Positions 57,580 to 64,000 of a stretch of 64,000 bases of DNA are shown one piece after another (within the stretch, counting starts at the first letter, position 1; each line of letters begins with the position of its first letter). The stretch lies in assembly GCF_002002885.1 (NCBI RefSeq), contig NZ_CP019510.1, forward strand, positions 1,302,001 through 1,366,000, read 5' to 3'. A program made the translations under genes and the position numbers. A model generated the notes under the pieces. It had not been told where the DNA came from, did not search any database, and was given only the letters and a program-made list of their open reading frames with translations. The DNA comes from Janthinobacterium sp. LM6. Its GTDB lineage: Bacteria > Pseudomonadota > Gammaproteobacteria > Burkholderiales > Burkholderiaceae_D.

Positions 57580-58773
57580 ATGTCACGCGCATTTATCCTC
57601 CTGCTTGATTCCTTCGGCCTTGGCGCGACGCCAGACGCCGCCAAGTATGGCGACGCAGGTGCCAATACCTTTGGCCACATTGCCAGCACTGTCGCCAAAA
57701 GCGGCAAGACCTTGAAACTCCCGAACATGGAACGCCTGGGCCTGGGCGCCGCGGCGCACCTGGCCAGCGGCGAATGGGCCACGGGTTTCGACCAGCGCGA
57801 CGGTTTCACCGGCGCCTACGGCGCGGCGCGCGAGCGCTCCACCGGCAAGGACACGCAGAGCGGCCACTGGGAAATCGCCGGCGTGCCCGTCGAATTCGAC
57901 TGGGGCTACTTCCCCCGCACGACGCCATCGTTCCCGGCCGACCTGACCGACAAGCTGAAAGCCATGTCCGGCGTGCCGGGCTTCCTCGGCGACTGCCATG
58001 CCTCGGGCACGGACATCATCAACAAGCATGGCGATGAACATGTCGCCACCGGCAAGCTGATTATCTATACCTCGGGCGACTCGGTGATGCAGATCGCCGC
58101 GCACGAAGAATCGTTCGGCCTCGAACGCCTGTATGACGTGTGCGAAATGGCCTTCAAGCTGGTCGAACCGTACAACATCGGCCGCGTCATCGCCCGCCCG
58201 TTCACGGGCAGCAATGGCAACTACACGCGCACTTCCAACCGCCACGACTATGCGGTGGCGCCGCCAAGCAAGACCCTGCTCGACCACGTCAAGGATGCGG
58301 GCGGCGAAGTCGTCGGCCTGGGCAAGATCAGCGATATTTTCGCCACCCAGGGTATTTCCAGAGTCGTGAAGGGTGTCGACAACATGGCGCTGTTTGAAGC
58401 GCTGTTGAAGACGGCCGATGAAGTGCAGGACAAGTCGCTCACTTTCGTGAACTTCGTCGATTTCGACCAGGCGTTCGGCCACCGCCGCAACGTCGAAGGC
58501 TATGCCGACGCGCTGCGCGAAATGGATGCGCGCCTGCCGGAATTCATGGCCAAGCTGAAGGAAGGCGACCTGGTCGTGATCACCGCCGACCATGGCTGCG
58601 ACCCGACCTGGCACGGCTCGGACCACACCCGCGAACACATTCCGATGATCTTCTTCGGCCCCGGCGTCGCCCCGCGCGCACTGGGTATTTCCGAGACGTT
58701 CTCCGATATTGGCCAAACCCTCGCCAAGCACCTTGGCGTACCACCACTTGCTAATGGAACCAGCTTGTTATGA
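57580..58773 (+). CDS. deoB: Phosphopentomutase
   Basis: DeoB interconverts (deoxy)ribose 1-phosphate and 5-phosphate. The 397-residue alkaline-phosphatase-superfamily enzyme has the metal site LLLDSFGLGA, the phosphorylated Thr92 in STGKDTQSGHWE, FVNFVDFDQAFGHRRN, and the DHGCDPTWHGSDHTREHIP metal-binding end. Its last four bases overlap the deoC start (ATGA), showing coupling. Confidence 0.97.
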   Translation: MSRAFILLLDSFGLGATPDAAKYGDAGANTFGHIASTVAKSGKTLKLPNMERLGLGAAAHLASGEWATGFDQRDGFTGAYGAARERSTGKDTQSGHWEIAGVPVEFDWGYFPRTTPSFPADLTDKLKAMSGVPGFLGDCHASGTDIINKHGDEHVATGKLIIYTSGDSVMQIAAHEESFGLERLYDVCEMAFKLVEPYNIGRVIARPFTGSNGNYTRTSNRHDYAVAPPSKTLLDHVKDAGGEVVGLGKISDIFATQGISRVVKGVDNMALFEALLKTADEVQDKSLTFVNFVDFDQAFGHRRNVEGYADALREMDARLPEFMAKLKEGDLVVITADHGCDPTWHGSDHTREHIPMIFFGPGVAPRALGISETFSDIGQTLAKHLGVPPLANGTSLL

Positions 58774-59729
58774 CACTCATGCACCCCGAATTCAAGCGTA
58801 ACGAGGCCGTCGGCCTCGACCTGGGCTGGATCAACCAGATCCGCGTCAACCGCGCCGCGACGGACCGCCGCGCGGCCAGCCTGGCGAATCGCCGTACCGT
58901 GAAAAAGGAATACCAGGCCGCCTGGCTGGTGAAAGCCATCCAGATGATCGATCTGACCACCCTGGGCGGCGACGATACGCCGGGCCGCGTGGAGCGCCTG
59001 TGCATGAAGGCCATGCGCCCGCTGCGCGCCGACCTGATGGACGCGCTGGGCCTGACGGAACTGAGCACCGGCGCCGTGTGCGTGTACCACGAGATGATCC
59101 AGCCGGCCGTGAAAGTCATCCAGGGCCGTTTGCCCATCGCCGCCGTGTCGACCGCCTTCCCGGCCGGCCTGACAAACATGGAAACGAAGCTGCGCGAGAT
59201 CGAACTGTCGGTCGCCGCGGGCGCTTCGGAAATCGATATCGTCATCACGCGCCAGCATGTCCTGAACGGCAACTGGCAAGTGCTGTACGACGAAATGCTG
59301 GCTTACCGCAAGGCGTGCGGCGAAGCGCACGTGAAGGCGATTCTCGCCACGGGCGACTTGCTGACCATGGAAAACGTGGCCAAGGCGTCGTGGGTCTGCA
59401 TGATGGCCGGCGCCGATTTCATCAAGACCTCCACCGGCAAGGAAAGCGTCAACGCCACCATCCCCGTGGCCCTGACGATGGTGCGCACGGTGCGCGAATA
59501 CTACGAGCAGACCGGTTTCAAGGTGGGCTTCAAGCCGGCCGGCGGCGTCAGTTCGGCCAAGAGCGCGCTGCAGTTCCTGACCCTGATGAAGGAAGAGCTG
59601 GGCAACGAATGGCTGCAGCCGCACCTGTTCCGCATCGGCGCTTCCAGCCTGCTGACCGACATCGAGCGCCAGCTCGAGCACTACGTCACCGGCAGCTACT
59701 CGGCCAATCATCGTCACGCACAACCTTAA
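58770..59729 (+). CDS. deoC: Deoxyribose-phosphate aldolase
   Basis: DeoC cleaves deoxyribose 5-phosphate to acetaldehyde and glyceraldehyde 3-phosphate. The 319-residue protein has Lys219 in DFIKTSTGKE as the Schiff-base residue, KAILATGDL and FKPAGGVSSAKSAL with the second lysine. It is longer than E. coli DeoC (about 259) by an N-terminal extension, as in the larger DeoC branch. The acetaldehyde released would suit the aldehyde dehydrogenase encoded next. Confidence 0.95.
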   Translation: MTLMHPEFKRNEAVGLDLGWINQIRVNRAATDRRAASLANRRTVKKEYQAAWLVKAIQMIDLTTLGGDDTPGRVERLCMKAMRPLRADLMDALGLTELSTGAVCVYHEMIQPAVKVIQGRLPIAAVSTAFPAGLTNMETKLREIELSVAAGASEIDIVITRQHVLNGNWQVLYDEMLAYRKACGEAHVKAILATGDLLTMENVAKASWVCMMAGADFIKTSTGKESVNATIPVALTMVRTVREYYEQTGFKVGFKPAGGVSSAKSALQFLTLMKEELGNEWLQPHLFRIGASSLLTDIERQLEHYVTGSYSANHRHAQP

Positions 59730-59741
59730 AGAACAATCGTC

Positions 59742-62123
59742 ATGCCAACAATTAACGAGATTCTCACTACTATGGACTACGGCCCTGCTCCCGAAAGTCA
59801 AAAAGAAGCGCAAGCGTGGCTCGACGGCCACCAGCGCAAGTTCGGCCTGTTCATCGACAACGCCTGGAGCGAGCCGGCCGAACTGTTCGCCTCGACCAAT
59901 CCGGCCGACGGTACGCAGCTGGCCGAACTGACGCAAGCCACCGATGCGGACGTGGAACGCGCCGTGGAAGCGGCGCGCCGCGCGCTGTCCGTATGGCAAG
60001 GCATGGGCGGCCATGGCCGCGCCAAAGTCATGTACGCGCTGGCCCGCTTGCTGCAAAGGCATTCGCGCCTGTTCGCCGTGCTCGAAACCCTGGACAACGG
60101 CAAGACCATCCGCGAAACGCGCGATATCGACCTGCCGCTGGCCGCGCGCCATTTCTACCATCACGCCGGCTGGGCGCAACTGCAGTCGGAAGAATTCGCC
60201 GACTACCGCGCCGTGGGCGTGGTGGGCCAGATCGTGCCGTGGAATTTCCCGCTGCTGATGCTGTCGTGGAAAATCGCCCCGGCCCTGGCCGCGGGTAACA
60301 CGGTGGTCTTCAAACCGGCCGAATTCACGTCGCTGACGGCCATGCTGTTCGCTGAATTGTGCCTGCAGGCGGGTGTGCCGGCGGGCGTGGTCAATATCGT
60401 CACCGGCGACGGCAGAGTGGGCTCGGCCATCGTCAACCATCCGGGCGTCGACAAGATCGCATTTACGGGCTCCACGGAAGTGGGCCGTCTGATTCGCGAG
60501 GCGACGGCCGGCAGCGGCAAGAAGCTGTCCCTCGAGTTGGGCGGCAAGTCGCCGTTCATCGTCTTCGAAGACGCGGACCTGGACGGCGCCGTGGAAGGCC
60601 TGGTCGACTCGATCTGGTTCAACCAGGGACAAGTGTGCTGCGCCGGTTCGCGCCTGCTGGTGCAGGAGTCGATCCAGGATCGCTTCCTGAACAAGGTGCG
60701 CGCGCGCATGGAAAACCTGCGCCTCGGTTCGCCCCTGGACAAGTCGATGGACGTGGGCGCGCTGGTCGACCCCGTGCAGCGCCAGCGCATCGCCGCGCTG
60801 GTCGATACCGCCCGTGCCGAAGGCTGCGACGTGTGGCAACCGGCGTGCGAATTGCCGGCTGACGGTTCGTGGTTCCCGCCCACCCTGATCACGGGCGCGT
60901 CCACTTCCGCCGCCGTGGCACAGGCTGAAATCTTCGGCCCCGTGCTGGTGGCCATGAGCTTCCGCACGCCGCCTGAAGCGGTGCAATTGGCGAACAACAC
61001 GGTGTACGGCCTGGCCGCCAGCGTGTGGACCGAGTCGATCAGCCTGGCGCTGGACATCGCTCCGGCCATCAAGGCTGGCGTGGTGTGGATCAACAGTGCC
61101 AACCAGTTCGACGCGGCGTGCGGCTTCGGCGGCTACCGCGAATCGGGCTTCGGCCGTGAAGGCGGACGCGAAGGCATGCTGGAATACATGACGGCCCTGG
61201 CCGAAGATGCGCGCCCGGCCTTGCCGGTGGTGCAAGCGAAAGCCAAGGCCAACGTGAAGCCGGCGGCAGCCGATCCGTTCGCCATCGACCGCACGGCCAA
61301 GATGTACATCGGCGGCAAGCAGGCGCGCCCTGACAGCGCCTACAGCACCCCTGTGTTCGGCGCGAATGGCGCCCTGCTGGCCGAAGTGGGCGTGGGCAGC
61401 CGCAAGGACATCCGCAATGCCGTCGAGGCGGCGCATAAGGCGTCCGGCTGGACCAGCGCCACGGCGCACAATCGCGCGCAAGTGCTGTACTACATCGCTG
61501 AAAACCTGGCAGCGCGCGCCGACGAATTCGCCGCCCGCATCGCCGCCATGACGGGCAGTAAAAATCCTGAGAAAGAAGTGCAGGCTTCGATCGAGCGCCT
61601 GTTCTATTACGCCGCCTGGGCCGACAAGTACGACGGCCTGGCGCACCAGCCGCCTACCAAGGGCATCACCGTGGCGCTGAACGAAGCGGTTGGCGTGATC
61701 GGCATCGTCTGCCCGAACGAGGCACCTTTGCTGGGCTTCATTTCGCTGGTGGCGCCGGCTATCGCGCTGGGCAACCGCGTGGTGGTGGTGCCGTCGGAAG
61801 CGCATCCGCTCTCCGCGCTGGATCTGTACCAGGTGTTCGACACGTCCGACCTGCCGGGCGGCGTCGTCAACATCATCAGCGGCAACGCCGATGAACTGGC
61901 GCGCACCCTGGCCACGCACGCCGACATCGACGCCGTCTGGCGCCATGACGGCTCCGCCGAAGGTTGCGCGGAAGTCGAGCGCCTGTCGGCGGGCACCCTG
62001 AAGCGCACCTGGGTCGGCGGCGCGAAGGGCCGCGACTGGTACAGCGCCGCGCAAAGCGGCGGCCGCGCCGTGCTGGCGCATGCGTCGCAAGTGAAAAACG
62101 TGTGGATTCCTTACGGCGTCTGA
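59742..62123 (+). CDS. ALDH16-type aldehyde dehydrogenase with two ALDH domains
   Basis: This 793-residue protein has two aldehyde dehydrogenase domains in tandem. The first (about 30-500) is complete: [32 protein letters not shown] and the nucleophile Cys299 in NQGQVCCAGSRLL. The second (about 520-793) starts MYIGGKQARPDSAYS and keeps the cofactor-fold part (VIGIVCPNEAPLLGFISLVA). It lacks the Glu and Cys motifs and ends early, so it is non-catalytic. This arrangement matches the bacterial ALDH16 family. Position behind deoC suggests oxidation of acetaldehyde from deoxyribose; the substrate is inferred. Confidence 0.9.
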   Translation: MPTINEILTTMDYGPAPESQKEAQAWLDGHQRKFGLFIDNAWSEPAELFASTNPADGTQLAELTQATDADVERAVEAARRALSVWQGMGGHGRAKVMYALARLLQRHSRLFAVLETLDNGKTIRETRDIDLPLAARHFYHHAGWAQLQSEEFADYRAVGVVGQIVPWNFPLLMLSWKIAPALAAGNTVVFKPAEFTSLTAMLFAELCLQAGVPAGVVNIVTGDGRVGSAIVNHPGVDKIAFTGSTEVGRLIREATAGSGKKLSLELGGKSPFIVFEDADLDGAVEGLVDSIWFNQGQVCCAGSRLLVQESIQDRFLNKVRARMENLRLGSPLDKSMDVGALVDPVQRQRIAALVDTARAEGCDVWQPACELPADGSWFPPTLITGASTSAAVAQAEIFGPVLVAMSFRTPPEAVQLANNTVYGLAASVWTESISLALDIAPAIKAGVVWINSANQFDAACGFGGYRESGFGREGGREGMLEYMTALAEDARPALPVVQAKAKANVKPAAADPFAIDRTAKMYIGGKQARPDSAYSTPVFGANGALLAEVGVGSRKDIRNAVEAAHKASGWTSATAHNRAQVLYYIAENLAARADEFAARIAAMTGSKNPEKEVQASIERLFYYAAWADKYDGLAHQPPTKGITVALNEAVGVIGIVCPNEAPLLGFISLVAPAIALGNRVVVVPSEAHPLSALDLYQVFDTSDLPGGVVNIISGNADELARTLATHADIDAVWRHDGSAEGCAEVERLSAGTLKRTWVGGAKGRDWYSAAQSGGRAVLAHASQVKNVWIPYGV

Positions 62124-62144
62124 TAAGTCACTAGCGTTACAAAG

Positions 62145-62174
62145 CTGGGGTCAGATCCGCAGGGACTGACCCCA
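62145..62174. repeat. Dispersed palindromic repeat, copy B
   Basis: CTGGGGTCAG and CTGACCCCAG pair around a 10-base loop. It lies in the 74-base gap between the ALDH16 gene and deoA, and is related to copies at 29637 and 63526. It lacks the outer arms. Confidence 0.7.
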
Positions 62175-62197
62175 GATCTCATGATTGGAGTTATTCC

Positions 62198-63520
62198 ATG
62201 TTGTTAACCCAGGAAATCATTCGCAAGAAGCGCGACAAGGGCGTGCTGAGCGCCGAGGAAATTCAGTTTTTCGTGCGCGGCATCACTGACGGCAGCGTCA
62301 GCGAAGGCCAGATCGCGGCGCTGGGCATGGCCGTCTATTTCAATGACATGAACATGGACGAGCGCGTGGCGTTTACCCTGGCCATGCGCGATTCCGGCCA
62401 GGTGCTGGATTGGCGTTCGCTGAACTTGCCGGGCCCTATCGTCGACAAGCATTCGACGGGCGGCGTGGGCGATGTCGTCTCCCTGCTGCTGGGCCCCATG
62501 GTCGCCGCGTGCGGCGGCTACGTGCCGATGATCTCGGGCCGCGGCCTGGGACACACGGGCGGCACCTTGGACAAGTTCGACGCCATTCCAGGCTATTGCA
62601 CGGTGCCGGACAATGAACTGTTCCGCAAGGTGGTGCAGGATATCGGCGTGGCCATCATCGGCCAGACGGCGCAGCTGGCACCGGCCGACAAGCGTTTCTA
62701 CAGCATCCGCGACGTCACCGCCACGGTGGAATCGGTGGCCATGATTACCGGCTCCATCCTGTCGAAGAAACTCTCGGCCGGGCTGGATGCGCTGGTGATG
62801 GACGTGAAAGTGGGCACTGGCGCCTTCATGCCGACCTACGACAAGTCGGTGGAACTGGCCGAAAGCATCGTCGCCGTCGGCAATGGCGCGGGCATGCAGA
62901 CGTCGGCGATTTTGACGGACATGAACGAGTCGCTGGCGCCGTACGCCGGCAATGCGCTGGAAGTGCGCGGCGCCATGGATTACCTGACGGGCCGTTCGCG
63001 TCCCGCGCGCCTGCACGAAGTCACCCTGGCGCTGTGCGCCGAGATGCTGGTGCTGGGCGGCCTGGCCGCCAGCGAAGAGGAGGCACGCGTGAAATTGATG
63101 GCTGCGCTCGATTCGGGCGAAGCGGCCGAGCGCTTTGCGCGCATGGTGTCTGCCCTGGGCGGCCCGGCCGACCTGGTCGAACATCCGGACAAGCACCTGG
63201 AACAGGCGCCATTCATCGTGCCGGCGCCGGCGCTGTCGGCCGGTTTTGCCAACGTGCGCGATTGCCGCGCCATTGGCCTGGCCGTGGTGGCCCTGGGTGG
63301 TGGCCGCCGCCGTCCGACGGACAGCATCGATTTCGCTGTCGGCCTGACGGACCTCGTGCACCATGGCGAGCAGGTGGCTGTCGGCCAGCCGCTGGCCATG
63401 GTGCACGCGCGCACGGAAGCGGCGGCGCAGCAAGCCGTCAGGGAAATCCAGGATGCGTATGACATCAGCGCGGTCGCGCTGGCGGCTAAGCCGGTGATTT
63501 ATCGTACCATTCGTCCTTAA
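62198..63520 (+). CDS. deoA: Thymidine phosphorylase
   Basis: DeoA phosphorolyses thymidine and deoxyuridine to base and deoxyribose 1-phosphate. The 440-residue protein has the family signature [56 protein letters not shown] and [10 protein letters not shown]. The length equals that of the E. coli enzyme. It follows ALDH16 with a dispersed palindrome between them. Confidence 0.97.
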   Translation: MLLTQEIIRKKRDKGVLSAEEIQFFVRGITDGSVSEGQIAALGMAVYFNDMNMDERVAFTLAMRDSGQVLDWRSLNLPGPIVDKHSTGGVGDVVSLLLGPMVAACGGYVPMISGRGLGHTGGTLDKFDAIPGYCTVPDNELFRKVVQDIGVAIIGQTAQLAPADKRFYSIRDVTATVESVAMITGSILSKKLSAGLDALVMDVKVGTGAFMPTYDKSVELAESIVAVGNGAGMQTSAILTDMNESLAPYAGNALEVRGAMDYLTGRSRPARLHEVTLALCAEMLVLGGLAASEEEARVKLMAALDSGEAAERFARMVSALGGPADLVEHPDKHLEQAPFIVPAPALSAGFANVRDCRAIGLAVVALGGGRRRPTDSIDFAVGLTDLVHHGEQVAVGQPLAMVHARTEAAAQQAVREIQDAYDISAVALAAKPVIYRTIRP

Positions 63521-63525
63521 ACTAA

Positions 63526-63588
63526 ACCCAGAAGCAAAGTCCGGGGTCGTACCCTGAGGGTACGACCCCGGCATCTCGCTGTTGGGGT
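63526..63588. repeat. Dispersed palindromic repeat, copy C
   Basis: The core 63541-63571 pairs CCGGGGTCGTACC with GGTACGACCCCGG around CTGAG or similar. Outer ACCC (63526) and GGGT (63585) arms resemble copy A, including the shared tail CGCTGTTGGGGT. It fills the gap between deoA and cdd. Confidence 0.72.
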
Positions 63589-63603
63589 TGAAAAGAAAAC
63601 AAA

Positions 63604-64000
63604 ATGAACAACCAAGAACTGATCGCCGAAGCCAACGCCGGCCGCGAACTGGCCTACGCGCCCTATTCGCGTTTCAAGGTGGGCGCTGCGCTGCTGTGCA
63701 AGGATGGCCGCGTCTTCCGCGGCTGTAACGTGGAAAATGCCGCCTATGGCCTGTGCAACTGCGCCGAACGCACGGCGTTTTTCAGCGCCATCGCGCATGG
63801 CTGCAAGCCGGGCGACTTTGCCAGGCTGGCCGTCACGGGCGACACGGCGGAACCGATCTCGCCATGCGGCGCCTGCCGCCAGGTGATCTTCGAGATGGGC
63901 GGCGCCGACCTGCCGGTGATCCTCACCAATCTGAAAAACGATGTCATGGAAGTGACGGCGGGCTGGCTGCTGCCGCACGGCTTCGGCAATTCCGACCTGG
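63604..64000 (+). CDS. cdd: Cytidine deaminase, cut by the window end
   Basis: The 132 visible residues match homotetrameric cytidine deaminase: YAPYSRFKVGAALL, GCNVENAAYGLCNCAERTAF with the catalytic Cys-Ala-Glu, and PCGACRQVIFEMG with the other zinc ligands. Only the last residues after GFGNSDL are missing. It converts cytidine and deoxycytidine to uridine forms and closes the visible nucleoside catabolic cluster. Confidence 0.95.
   Translation, partial: MNNQELIAEANAGRELAYAPYSRFKVGAALLCKDGRVFRGCNVENAAYGLCNCAERTAFFSAIAHGCKPGDFARLAVTGDTAEPISPCGACRQVIFEMGGADLPVILTNLKNDVMEVTAGWLLPHGFGNSDL

Noticed and set aside
58500-62090. Very long open frame on the minus strand (about 1196 codons)
   Set aside because: It is antisense to deoC and ALDH16, which have clear family motifs; the translation is rich in Arg, His and Gln, as expected of a shadow frame in high-GC DNA.

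Overview
The window looks like a chromosome segment of a Janthinobacterium-like member of the Oxalobacteraceae (Betaproteobacteria, Burkholderiales). This rests on the 16S rRNA signature sequence, the Ile(GAT)-Ala(TGC) rRNA spacer, high GC and the gene families present. It was read by eye; no database search was run.

Layout. (1) 1-1656: the 3' end of one rRNA operon (23S tail, 5S, terminator). (2) 1.7-8.2 kb: an RNA-repair locus. The sigma-54 activator gene rtcR lies on the minus strand and diverges from rsr (Ro60-like), rtcB and rtcA. Two accessory genes are broken: rsr by a frameshift, and a COG3541-type nucleotidyltransferase gene by a frameshift plus an internal deletion. The rsr-rtcB gap holds three tandem, mutually homologous stem-loop units whose stems covary; this is the most interesting signal in the window and probably a Y-RNA-like noncoding RNA array. 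(3) 8.2-23.8 kb: a periplasmic alcohol-oxidation island. It holds cytochrome c PedF, a quinoprotein-associated binding protein, the PQQ importer PqqU (YncD), a beta-propeller protein, aldehyde dehydrogenase plus DUF779 protein, a PQQ alcohol dehydrogenase with the lanthanide-type extra Asp, a porin, a NosR/NirI-like flavin/Fe-S membrane protein, ApbE, and an AcoR-type sigma-54 activator. At least five sigma-54 (-24/-12) promoters and a recurrent dyad link these genes into one apparent regulon. No PQQ biosynthesis gene is in the window.

(4) 23.8-29.6 kb: a complete rRNA operon (promoter, 16S, tRNA-Ile, tRNA-Ala, 23S, 5S, terminator), in the same orientation as the partial one. (5) 29.7-39.1 kb: purine catabolism (uraH, puuE, xdhABC, guaD and an exported adenosine deaminase). 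(6) 39.1-46.2 kb: a TonB-dependent receptor and three exported hydrolases (UshA-like nucleotidase, PLD-family protein, S1/P1 nuclease). (7) 46.2-48.1 kb: a DeoR regulator and a NudK-type Nudix protein with an extra C-terminal domain. (8) 48.1-56.3 kb: a BmpA-type nucleoside ABC transporter, a LysR regulator, and psuK-psuG. (9) 56.6-64 kb: a nucleoside catabolic cluster punA-deoB-deoC-ALDH16-deoA-cdd, with cdd cut by the window edge.

Taken together, 29.7-64 kb reads as a scavenging route. Exported enzymes degrade nucleic acids and nucleotides outside the cytoplasm, an ABC transporter imports nucleosides, and cytoplasmic phosphorylases, deaminases, deo enzymes and xanthine dehydrogenase release carbon and nitrogen. 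I see no insertion sequence, prophage or CRISPR array.
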